Shown here: one piece after another, positions 1-7,475 of the stretch | Position numbering within the stretch: position 1 is the stretch's first letter | How the letters are laid out: every line of letters begins with the position of its first letter | Made by a program: the position numbers and the translations under genes | NCBI GenBank assembly: GCA_964398955.1 | Contig: CAYNOZ010000009.1 | Span: 1 to 34,230 of the forward strand | Direction: 5' to 3' | DNA from: CAYNOZ01 sp964398955 | GTDB taxonomy: Archaea > Methanobacteriota_B > Thermococci > Thermococcales > CAYNOZ01 | Length of the DNA: 34,230 nucleotides | The notes under the pieces: generated by a model | Databases searched by the model: none | Told to the model about the DNA's origin: nothing | Seen by the model: the letters and a program-made list of their open reading frames with translations, nothing else

Positions 1-162
1 TATATTGTAGTGAGCGTATCTTGTACTCTTCATATCATCTCCCATAAAACCATCATCATTAGGTGTTCATCCTACAATTTAAAACCTATGATCCCGGTAT
101 TCATCTCATGTCCTGAAAGACACAAGGTTTCTACCTCAAAACTCTAAAAATTAGAACCCAAA

Positions 163-513
163 TCATTTTCTGTTTTCTGAAATTACTCCTCCAATAGCTC
201 CTCCAATTGCACCTAAGACTCCTTCGTATAACGAGAATGCTATTGTCATAATCCCTAATCCCCCACCTACTAAGGCGCCTAATATAGGTATTTGACCGAA
301 TATTCCACTTAGAAAACCGATTGTCAGAAGCAATATTGTAAGAACTAAGGCTCCAAATATTCCAGCTATAAATCCTACAACAGCTCCAGAACCTGTGCCG
401 TGATGTAGAAATGCTCCAGCAACAATACCACCTATTATAGGCCCTAAGATAGGTAAAGGTTGAAGTACCATCATTACTATAAATCCAATTAATGCTGCAA
501 AAATGAATCCCAT
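163..513 (-). CDS. Small glycine-rich membrane protein, DUF5518-like
   Basis: A 116-residue, almost entirely hydrophobic protein with about four membrane segments separated by Gly/Pro-rich turns. The residues alternate small and aliphatic types, with GGxxAG and GxxGGxxGG patterns typical of the DUF5518-like proteins of haloarchaea and methanogens. I assign that family by resemblance only, and its function is unknown. The frame extends 15 codons upstream to an ATG at 558. I prefer the ATG at 513 because a GTGAG lies just before it and the protein then starts directly with the first membrane segment. A TATA-like element at about 584-591 would fit either a leaderless start at 558 or a leader of about 45 nt for 513. 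It lies downstream of adhE on the same strand, with no sign of a functional link. Confidence 0.6.
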   Translation of the reverse strand: MGFIFAALIGFIVMMVLQPLPILGPIIGGIVAGAFLHHGTGSGAVVGFIAGIFGALVLTILLLTIGFLSGIFGQIPILGALVGGGLGIMTIAFSLYEGVLGAIGGAIGGVISENRK

Positions 514-620
514 GTTCTCACATACTAATTTGAAATCGCAGATATTTAATAGTTTCATTTTTCAGAATTTAGGTATATTATAGAATATAAATTAAAAAGA
601 AATGGAGATTTTTTAGGATT

Positions 621-3302
621 TTAATCTTTGATTTTTTCTTCCTGTACTATTGGTTCTTCTATTAGTGATTCTTCTTTTTCTTTTTCTTCTATTTTTTCTT
701 CACTGTATGCTTCTTTGTATATTTGTTTTAGTTCGTTTAGTCTTGGTTTTCTTGGGTTGGCTGGTGTGCATTGGTCGTTGAATGCTACTTTTGCCATTGT
801 GTCTAGTTTTTCTTCGAATTCTTCCGATTCGACTCCTAGTTCGGATATGGTTAGTGGCATTCCGAGTTCTTTCATTAAATCTTGTATGGCGTCAATTAGG
901 CTTTGTATTCCTTCTTCTGTAGTGTTGGCTTCTAGTCCTAGTCTTCTTGCTATTTTTGCATATTTTTTGTCTGCTTTATGATATTCGTAGTTTGGGTAGC
1001 TTGCTAGTTTTGTTGGTTTTTCTGAGTTGTATTTTATTACGTGGGGTAGTAGGATTCCATTTGCAAGTCCATGTGGTAGTTCGAATTCTCCTCCCATTAT
1101 GTGTGCTAGGCTATGGTTTATTCCTAGGAATCCGTTTGTAAAGGCTATTCCGGCTAGGCTGGATGCGTAGTGCATTTTTTCTCTTGCTTCTTTGTCTTCT
1201 GATCCGTTTTTGTAGGCTCTAGGTAGGTATTCGAATACTAGTTCTATTGCTCTCATTGCATATGGGTCTGTGAATTCTGATGACATTGTTGCTACGTAGG
1301 CTTCTATTGCATGTGTTAGTACGTCTATTCCTGTGTTTGCTGTTACTTTTGGTGGCATTGTCATTGTTAGGTCAGGGTCTATTATTGCCATATCTGGTGT
1401 TAGTTCGTATGAGCTTAGTGGGTATTTTATGTGGTCTTCTCCTTTTTTGTCTGTTATTACTGAGAATGATGTTACTTCTGATCCTGTTCCGCTTGTTGTT
1501 GGTATTGCTATGAAATCTGCTTTTTCTCCTAGTTTATCGAATTCGTAGGTTCTTTTTTTGATATCTAAGAATCTTAGTTTTAGGTCTCTGAAGGTTGCTT
1601 CTGGGTTTTCGTAGAACAGCCACATTCCTTTGGCTGCGTCTATTGCTGATCCTCCTCCTAATGCTATTATGTTATCAGCTTCGAGGTTTTCTAGCATTTC
1701 TTTTCCTTTCATTACTGTTTCTACTGAGGGATCTGGTTCTACGTCTTCGAATACTCCGTATTGGATATTTGCTTTGTCGAGTTGATCTGTTACTTTTTCT
1801 ACGTATCCTAAGTCTTTCATTACTTCATCTGTTATTATTGCGGCTTTTTCTCCTTTTATTTCGCTTAGTTTTTTTAGTGATCCTGATTTGAAGTATATTT
1901 CTGGTGGTACTTTGAGCCATTGTCTTTCGGTTTTTCTTTCGGCTACTGTTTTGATGTTGTATAGATGTTCTACAGATATATTGTCGCTTGATATGTTTCC
2001 TCCGTAGGATCCGCATCCTAGGGTCATTGATGGTACTAAGTTGTTGTATAGTCCTCCTGGTCCTCCTAGTGCTGATGGTGAATTTACTATTACTCTGCTT
2101 GCTGGGATTTTTCTTCCGAATTCATCGATTACTTCGTCGTTGTTTGAGTGTATTGCTGCTGAGTGGCCTAATCCTCCAAATTCTACTAGATTTAATGCTG
2201 TTTGTATTCCTTCTTCTGTGCTTTGTACTTCGTATAATCCTAGTACTGGGCTTAGTTTTTCTGCTGATAGTGGTTCCTGTGGTCCTACTTTTTCTAGAGG
2301 TGCTACTAGTAATTGTGTGTCTTCTGGTACTTCTATTCCTGCTTTTTCTGCTATTACGGTTGCTGGTTGACCTACTACATTTACGCTAACGCTGCAGGTG
2401 TTTGATTCTGGATCTTTGTCTATTACTACTTCTTCTACTTTTTTGGTTTCCTCTTCATTTAGGATGTATGCATGATGTTCTTTGAGCAACTCTTTTCCTT
2501 CTTCCGCTATCTCTTCATTAAGTATTATGGATTGTTCAGATGAACATATTGTTCCATTATCAAACGTTTTACCCATTACTATATCATTTATAGCTTGTTT
2601 TAGGTCTGCTGATTTTTCAACAAATGCTGGGCAGTTTCCTGGACCCACTCCGATAGCTGGTGTTCCTGAACTGTATGCTGCTTTTACCATTCCTGATCCT
2701 CCAGTGGCTAATATTAGGTCTACTTCTTCATGTTCCATTAGGGAGTTGGTTGCTTCCAGGGAAGGTTTTTCGATCCATTGTATGCAATTTTCTGGTGCTC
2801 CTGCTTTTACAGCTGCATTATGTAGAATTTCAGCTGTTTTTGCGCTGCATTCTTGTGCTTGTGGATGGAATGCGAATATTATTGAGTTGCCTGCTTTGAG
2901 TGCTATTAGTGCTTTGTATATGGTTGTAGAGGTTGGATTCGTTACAGGTGTTATTCCTGCTATTACTCCTTTAGGTTCTGCTATATCTACTGTTCCTTCA
3001 TCTTCGTTTTCATTTATTACTCCAATTGTTTTTTTATCTTTGATGCTGTCATATACGTATTCAGTGGAGTACAGATTTTTAGTTACCTTGTCTTCGTATA
3101 CTCCTAGTTCAGTGTCTTCTACGGCTAAGTCAGCTAGCTCCATATGGTTGTTTACTGCTGCAAGCGCCATTTCTTCCACTATTTCATCAATATCTTCTTG
3201 ATCAAACTCTTTTAGATCATTTTGAGCTTTATTTGCTTTTTGTACGAGATTTCCAATCATTTTTTGGACATTTTCTTCCTTATCTTCCTTTTTATTAGAC
3301 AT
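621..3302 (-). CDS. adhE: Bifunctional acetaldehyde-CoA/alcohol dehydrogenase AdhE
   Basis: An 893-residue AdhE, the length of the bacterial enzyme. It reduces acetyl-CoA to acetaldehyde and then to ethanol with NADH, in the cytoplasm. Residues 1 to about 450 form the CoA-acylating aldehyde dehydrogenase, with the nucleophile Cys253 in TICSSEQS. Residues from about 460 form the iron-dependent alcohol dehydrogenase, with the GGGSAIDAAKG nucleotide loop at 549-559 and metal ligands Asp660, His664, His730 and His744. These match E. coli Cys246, Asp653, His657, His723 and His737 with a constant offset of +7, so both active sites look intact. The last 25 residues form a Glu/Lys-rich tail. The ATG follows a GAGAGG motif, with a TATA-like box upstream. 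Codons end mostly in A or C, unlike the T-ending glmU next door. AdhE is uncommon in archaea, so transfer from bacteria is plausible but not shown here. Confidence 0.95.
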   Translation of the reverse strand: MSNKKEDKEENVQKMIGNLVQKANKAQNDLKEFDQEDIDEIVEEMALAAVNNHMELADLAVEDTELGVYEDKVTKNLYSTEYVYDSIKDKKTIGVINENEDEGTVDIAEPKGVIAGITPVTNPTSTTIYKALIALKAGNSIIFAFHPQAQECSAKTAEILHNAAVKAGAPENCIQWIEKPSLEATNSLMEHEEVDLILATGGSGMVKAAYSSGTPAIGVGPGNCPAFVEKSADLKQAINDIVMGKTFDNGTICSSEQSIILNEEIAEEGKELLKEHHAYILNEEETKKVEEVVIDKDPESNTCSVSVNVVGQPATVIAEKAGIEVPEDTQLLVAPLEKVGPQEPLSAEKLSPVLGLYEVQSTEEGIQTALNLVEFGGLGHSAAIHSNNDEVIDEFGRKIPASRVIVNSPSALGGPGGLYNNLVPSMTLGCGSYGGNISSDNISVEHLYNIKTVAERKTERQWLKVPPEIYFKSGSLKKLSEIKGEKAAIITDEVMKDLGYVEKVTDQLDKANIQYGVFEDVEPDPSVETVMKGKEMLENLEADNIIALGGGSAIDAAKGMWLFYENPEATFRDLKLRFLDIKKRTYEFDKLGEKADFIAIPTTSGTGSEVTSFSVITDKKGEDHIKYPLSSYELTPDMAIIDPDLTMTMPPKVTANTGIDVLTHAIEAYVATMSSEFTDPYAMRAIELVFEYLPRAYKNGSEDKEAREKMHYASSLAGIAFTNGFLGINHSLAHIMGGEFELPHGLANGILLPHVIKYNSEKPTKLASYPNYEYHKADKKYAKIARRLGLEANTTEEGIQSLIDAIQDLMKELGMPLTISELGVESEEFEEKLDTMAKVAFNDQCTPANPRKPRLNELKQIYKEAYSEEKIEEKEKEESLIEEPIVQEEKIKD

Positions 3303-3330
3303 AATGTTAGCCTCTCATTTTTGAATACAA

Positions 3331-3340
3331 TAATATAACC
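3331..3340 (-). promoter_or_regulatory. TATA-like promoter element of adhE
   Basis: On the minus strand this reads GGTTATATTA, ending 28 nt upstream of the adhE start codon. With archaeal spacing of about 25 nt from the TATA box to the start site, the transcript would begin roughly 5-10 nt before the GAGAGG ribosome-binding motif. This is inferred from sequence and spacing only. Confidence 0.45.
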
Positions 3341-3420
3341 TTTCATTAGGGTAAGTATTTAACTGATGATGAAAAATGTGTCAAAATAAAATATTTATCT
3401 AACAAACATAACCACGAAAA

Positions 3421-3660
3421 GAGAATTTCAATCCAATGATCCAAAAATAAAAACCTAAAAAATAAATCAAAAAATAAACAGTAAAAAGCACAATATTGAA
3501 AAAAATCAATAAAAACCAAAAAAACACTTAAAAAATTCAATAAAAAAACAAATATTCAACAAAACCATACAACTCCAAGAAAAACCCAAAAAAATATCTA
3601 AAAAGGTGAAAACCAACAAAAAAGAAAAAGAATTGAACCCACAAAAAATCAAAAATCAAA
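3421..3660 (-). terminator. Long T-rich low-complexity tract downstream of glmU-like gene
   Basis: No gene is visible here. Read on the minus strand, the 240 nt directly after the glmU-like stop codon consist of repeated T runs of 4-8 broken mainly by G and A. Archaeal RNA polymerase terminates at T-rich stretches of the non-template strand, often at several consecutive sites, so this fits a multi-site terminator insulating adhE from read-through. The length is unusual. A similar tract follows the 23S rRNA gene. Confidence 0.45.
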
Positions 3661-3662
3661 TA

Positions 3663-4871
3663 TTATATATTTTTATCAACTATAGACCCAGGACCAACCG
3701 TTGAATCACTAGAAATTTTCCTACCAGGATAAATAGTAGTATTTATTCCGGTCTTAGCTCCATCACCCATTACAAAACCAAGTTTTCTTCTACCAGTATC
3801 AACTAAATCACCCTTAACCTCCATTTTAACACTTTTTTCATCATGTCTTAAATTTGCAACATTAGTCCCTGCACCCAAATTACAATCTTCACCAATAACA
3901 GAATCCCCTACATAGCTCAAATGAGGAACACTACTATTATCCATAATAACAGAATTCTTAATCTCCACTGAAGAACCTATATGACAATTATCTCCAATCG
4001 AAGTATAAGGCCTTATATAGGCATTCGGACCTATCTCACAATCTTCACCTATCTTAACTGGCCCCTCTATATAGGTACCGCTCTTAATTTTTGTTCCAGC
4101 ACCAATCTGAACCGGTACTTCTATTGAAACCCCATCTTCTACCTCATCCTCTTCTCTCAAACCCTTTAAACCATCAACAATCAATTCATTTAATTCTAAT
4201 AGATTCCACGGACGGCCAACATCACTCCAGTACCCAGTATAATCAACATAACTAACCTTTCTTTCATCCAACATCATTTGTAATGAATCAGTTATCTCAT
4301 ATTCACCTCTCTCAGACCTCTCAGTTCTCTCAATAAAACTAAATATGTCCGGAGCAAACATATAAATCCCTAAATTTGCATACCCAGATCCTAGATCCTT
4401 CGGTTTCTCCCTAATAGATTCAACTCGATTACTCTGAACTTCAACAGCACCAAAACTGCTTAAATCATCCACTTCCTTCAAAGCCATAGTTGCCGAATAA
4501 TCATCAGAATAATGATCTATAATCTTTTCAATCATAGATTCTTCAATAAAATTATCTCCATTCAACGCAAGAAAATCTTTATCTATAAAATCCTCCGCCA
4601 AACCTATAGCACCGGCTGTACCATTAATTTGATCCTGTTCAATATAATTTAACTTTTTATCTCTGTAATAATCTCCAAAGTAATTCCTTATAAAATCCTT
4701 CTTATAACCTACAACAATATAATAATCATCAATATATTCATAAGATCTCTCTAAAATATACTCCAAAAGCGGCTTATTGGCTACAGGCAACATAACTTTA
4801 GGTTTTTTAGCTGTTAAAGGCCTCATCCTAGTACCTTCACCAGCCCCTAATATCAAACAATCCGGTTTCAT
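3663..4871 (-). CDS. glmU: Bifunctional sugar-1-phosphate nucleotidyltransferase/acetyltransferase, GlmU-like
   Basis: A 402-residue two-domain enzyme. Residues 1 to about 235 are a nucleotidyltransferase with the signature GAGEGTRMRPLT near the N-terminus, a KPK motif following it, and ALNGDN around the metal-binding aspartate. Residues from about 245 onward are left-handed beta-helix hexapeptide repeats (IGAGTKI, IGEDCEI, IGDNCHI). The HLSYVGDS segment resembles the acetyl-CoA site of the archaeal enzyme ST0452. Family members make UDP-GlcNAc or dTDP/UDP-hexoses for glycoconjugates such as N-glycans. The exact sugar cannot be read from the sequence, so the symbol is tentative. It is a single gene with its own T-rich 3' flank, and it shares an upstream region with the divergent pst operon. 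Confidence 0.85.
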   Translation of the reverse strand: MKPDCLILGAGEGTRMRPLTAKKPKVMLPVANKPLLEYILERSYEYIDDYYIVVGYKKDFIRNYFGDYYRDKKLNYIEQDQINGTAGAIGLAEDFIDKDFLALNGDNFIEESMIEKIIDHYSDDYSATMALKEVDDLSSFGAVEVQSNRVESIREKPKDLGSGYANLGIYMFAPDIFSFIERTERSERGEYEITDSLQMMLDERKVSYVDYTGYWSDVGRPWNLLELNELIVDGLKGLREEDEVEDGVSIEVPVQIGAGTKIKSGTYIEGPVKIGEDCEIGPNAYIRPYTSIGDNCHIGSSVEIKNSVIMDNSSVPHLSYVGDSVIGEDCNLGAGTNVANLRHDEKSVKMEVKGDLVDTGRRKLGFVMGDGAKTGINTTIYPGRKISSDSTVGPGSIVDKNI

Positions 4872-4962
4872 GAAAACACCCTACAAAATTTAAGTACCTT
4901 ATATTTAGTAATATCACATTACGGTATCAAATCTATTCTGCAATAATATTAATTTTATCTTT

Positions 4963-5075
4963 CGTGGTTGGGTAAGACCTCGTCCTTTATGGAGAGGTCA
5001 CTTCACTGAAGTTGAATTAAATAGTCGGATTTGAATTTGATCTCATTCACTAGTTGATCTTAATTTTTGAGAGAA
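4963..5075 (+). ncRNA. Candidate structured small RNA or leader upstream of pstS
   Basis: This lies in the 346-nt gene-free region between the divergent glmU-like gene and pstS. The stretch 4963-5015 is visibly richer in G+C than its AT-rich surroundings. It contains a hairpin at 4976-4999 (GACCTC paired with GAGGTC, one bulged G, then TCC with GGA around a TTTAT loop). A second perfect inverted repeat, ACTTCA-C-TGAAGT, follows immediately at 5000-5012. A TATA-like ATAATATTAAT lies about 15-20 nt upstream (4943-4953), and a short T run is found near 5060. This could be a small RNA, a pstS leader element or an operator. The ends are guesses. Confidence 0.25.
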
Positions 5076-5173
5076 TTTGGAAATAAATTCCTATTCGATT
5101 TGACAATTATATTTATGAATAATTATTTATATAGAATATATAGAACTATGTATCCTATATATATTATATACAA

Positions 5174-5187
5174 AACATATATATGTT
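5174..5187 (+). promoter_or_regulatory. 14-bp perfect palindrome in the pstS promoter region
   Basis: AACATATATATGTT is a perfect palindrome centred about 37 nt before the pstS ATG at 5218. It sits in a run of TATA-like sequence (5120-5190), so it may simply be part of the TATA element, or it may be an operator overlapping it. Phosphate-dependent repression of pst genes is common, but no specific regulator can be named from the sequence. Confidence 0.35.
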
Positions 5188-5217
5188 ATTCTCAGAAAAA
5201 TTTTGTTGGGTTTAAAC

Positions 5218-6876
5218 ATGAACAAAAATATCTTAAAGAAAGCAACTATTGTATTATTTATCGGAATTCTAACACTTTCAGTGGCTCTAGCCGGATGTAC
5301 AGGTGGACAGAACGGCAACAATGATGATAACCAAGGCAACGGTGATCAAAACGGTAATGGAAGTGTAACCCAAATCAGTATTCAAGGTTCTTCAACTGTT
5401 CTACCAATAGCATCAGCAGCAGCAGAAAAATTTAATCAAAACCAAGACAATATCCAAGTCTCCGTCTCAGGAGGAGGATCATCAGTAGGAATCAAATCAG
5501 TCGCAACAGGACAATCAGACATAGGAGACGCATCCAGAGAAGTAAAACAATCCGAAATAGATGAATACGGAGACAAATTCGTAGACCACGAGGTAGCATT
5601 TGACGGAATAGCAGTCATCGTAAGCAAAAATATATACGAAGAGGGCGTAAAAGAACTAACTCTAGACGAAGTAAAACAAATCTTCACAGGACAAATAGAA
5701 AACTGGAACCAAGTAGGAGGACCAGATACAGAAATATTCGTAAACGAAAGAGAAGAAGGATCAGGAACCAGATCAGTATTCATGGGAACAGTAGAATTAA
5801 CCGATACTAACGCTGACGCAGCTCATGGTGGAAACTCAGGGGTAAGACAAGCAGTAGAAAAATCAGACAACGCAATCGGATACGTCGGACTAGGATACGT
5901 AGGAGGAAGCGTAAGAGCAGTCAATCTAAACGGTGTAAAACCAACTGAATCAAATATAGTTTCAGGGGAATACCCAATATACAGATCACTACACATGTAC
6001 ACCTGGGGAGAACCAAGTAACGCAGAACAAGCATTCCTAGACTACGTAATGAGCGAAGAAGGACAGAACATAGTCGCAGAAGAAGGGTTCATCAAAGCAA
6101 CAGCTTCAGGTTCTGCAAGTGAAAAAGAAAAAGCAACTACATTAACTATACAGGGTTCTTCAACTGTTCTACCAATAGCATCAGCAGCAGCAGAAAAATT
6201 TAATCAAAACCAAGACAATATCCAAGTCTCCGTCTCAGGAGGAGGATCATCAGTAGGAATCAAATCAGTCGCAACAGGACAATCAGACATAGGAGACGCA
6301 TCCAGAGAAGTAAAACAATCCGAAATAGATGAATACGGAGACAAATTCGTAGACCACGAGGTAGCATTTGACGGAATAGCAGTCATCGTAAGCAAAAATA
6401 TATACGAAGAGGGCGTAAAAGAACTAACTCTAGACGAAGTAAAACAAATCTTCACAGGACAAATAGAAAACTGGAACCAAGTAGGAGGACCAGATACAGA
6501 AATATTCGTAAACGAAAGAGAAGAAGGATCAGGAACCAGATCAGTATTCATGGGAACAGTAGAATTAACCGATACTAACGCTGACGCAGCTCATGGTGGA
6601 AACTCAGGGGTAAGACAAGCAGTAGAAAAATCAGACAACGCAATCGGATACGTCGGACTAGGATACGTAGGAGGAAGCGTAAGAGCAGTCAATCTAAACG
6701 GTGTAAAACCAACTGAATCAAATATAGTTTCAGGGGAATACCCAATATACAGATCACTACACATGTACACCTGGGGAGAACCAAGTAACGCAGAACAAGC
6801 ATTCCTAGACTACGTAATGAGCGAAGAAGGACAAGAGATCGTTGCAAACGAAGGATTCATAAAGGCCCAGGATTAA
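5218..6876 (+). CDS. pstS: Phosphate-binding lipoprotein PstS with two tandem binding domains
   Basis: A 552-residue secreted lipoprotein. Residues 1-26 are a signal peptide ending in the lipobox LAGC (Cys27), followed by a Gly/Asn/Asp-rich linker to about residue 50. Two complete PstS domains follow (about 53-296 and 309-552), each with GSSTVLP and GGGSSVG phosphate-loop motifs. A short Ser/Glu/Lys linker joins them. PstS normally has one domain of about 270-300 residues, so this is a double protein. A 680-bp core of the two domains is identical at DNA level, whereas the flanks are homologous but diverged (ISIQGSS against LTIQGSS; QNIVAEEGFIKA against QEIVANEGFIKA). I chose the ATG at 5218 over an in-frame TTG at 5203 because it gives a standard signal peptide. 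Codons end almost only in A or C. It heads the pst operon and delivers phosphate to PstCA. Confidence 0.93.
   Translation: MNKNILKKATIVLFIGILTLSVALAGCTGGQNGNNDDNQGNGDQNGNGSVTQISIQGSSTVLPIASAAAEKFNQNQDNIQVSVSGGGSSVGIKSVATGQSDIGDASREVKQSEIDEYGDKFVDHEVAFDGIAVIVSKNIYEEGVKELTLDEVKQIFTGQIENWNQVGGPDTEIFVNEREEGSGTRSVFMGTVELTDTNADAAHGGNSGVRQAVEKSDNAIGYVGLGYVGGSVRAVNLNGVKPTESNIVSGEYPIYRSLHMYTWGEPSNAEQAFLDYVMSEEGQNIVAEEGFIKATASGSASEKEKATTLTIQGSSTVLPIASAAAEKFNQNQDNIQVSVSGGGSSVGIKSVATGQSDIGDASREVKQSEIDEYGDKFVDHEVAFDGIAVIVSKNIYEEGVKELTLDEVKQIFTGQIENWNQVGGPDTEIFVNEREEGSGTRSVFMGTVELTDTNADAAHGGNSGVRQAVEKSDNAIGYVGLGYVGGSVRAVNLNGVKPTESNIVSGEYPIYRSLHMYTWGEPSNAEQAFLDYVMSEEGQEIVANEGFIKAQD
5386..6065 (+). repeat. 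Perfect direct repeat inside pstS, copy 1 (680 bp)
   Basis: Compared by eye base by base with 6154-6833, with no difference found. The period is 768 bp (256 codons), so the repeat keeps the reading frame. The boundary base before it (5385 against 6153) and the one after it (6066 against 6834) differ. Confidence 0.93.
6154..6833 (+). repeat. Perfect direct repeat inside pstS, copy 2 (680 bp)
   Basis: Identical to 5386-6065. The 88 nt between the copies encode the end of domain 1, a unique Ser/Glu/Lys linker and the start of domain 2. Confidence 0.93.
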
Positions 6877-6897
6877 AATTTTTTCGAGGATAAAAAC

Positions 6898-7375
6898 ATG
6901 AAGTATACAAGCACCAAGGAGAGGTTAATAAAGAATATATTCCTTGGAATTGCTATCCTCTCCTCATCTTTGATTCTTTTTATATTCGTTTTTCTGTTTA
7001 GAGAGAGTTTACCGGCTTTTCAAGAACTAGGAGCAGGGTTATTTAGTTCTGACTGGAGTATGAGTCAGGGAAATTTCGGTCTTATACCTGCTTTACTTGG
7101 ATCTGTTCTGGTTACAATTATAGCTTTGATAATATCAATACCTGTTGGCATAAGTACGGCACTATTTATGTCTGAGATAGCTCCTCCTAAGATTAGAAAA
7201 TTTATGAAGCCCGTCATAGAAATCTTAGCAGGTATTCCTTCTGTCGTTTATGGTTTTTTTGGTGTAGTTATATTTATACCGTTTATTAAAAGTAAATTTG
7301 GTTTATCTTATGGATACACCATATTCACAGGAGGAGTAGTTATAGGTATTATGGCTCTTCCTATAATAATAAGTA
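6898..7375 (+). CDS. pstC: Phosphate ABC transporter permease PstC, partial (3' end lost in gap)
   Basis: The first 159 residues of the inner-membrane permease PstC, which forms the phosphate channel with PstA. Membrane segments lie at about 13-35, 62-85, 105-130 and 140-159, and the conserved GIPSVVYGFFG segment is at 112-122. The family is usually about 290-310 residues, so roughly half is hidden in the run of N. Reading through the N run into the following sequence gives an artefact, since the downstream sequence belongs to PstA. The ATG follows a GAGG motif 21 nt after the pstS stop. Codon use is T/G-ending, sharply different from pstS. Confidence 0.9.
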
Positions 7376-7475
7376 NNNNNNNNNNNNNNNNNNNNNNNNN
7401 NNNNNNNNNNNNNNNNNNNNNNNNNNNNNNNNNNNNNNNNNNNNNNNNNNNNNNNNNNNNNNNNNNNNNNNNNNN
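7376..7475. other. Assembly gap of 100 N
   Basis: Exactly 100 ambiguous bases. The C-terminal 130-150 residues of PstC and about 40 N-terminal residues of PstA are missing here, so the real missing sequence should be about 0.5-0.6 kb. The 100 N is probably a placeholder of conventional size. Confidence 0.97.

Noticed and set aside
1..45. Minus-strand open frame from an ATG at 45 running off the window edge (15 codons)
   Set aside because: Too short to judge, no clear ribosome-binding motif and no recognisable family. It may be the start of a real gene, but the window cannot show it.
1280..2899. Long Leu/Ser-rich plus-strand frames opposite adhE
   Set aside because: They are shadows of adhE, whose A/C-ending codons leave the other strand free of stops. 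They show low-complexity composition and no family match.
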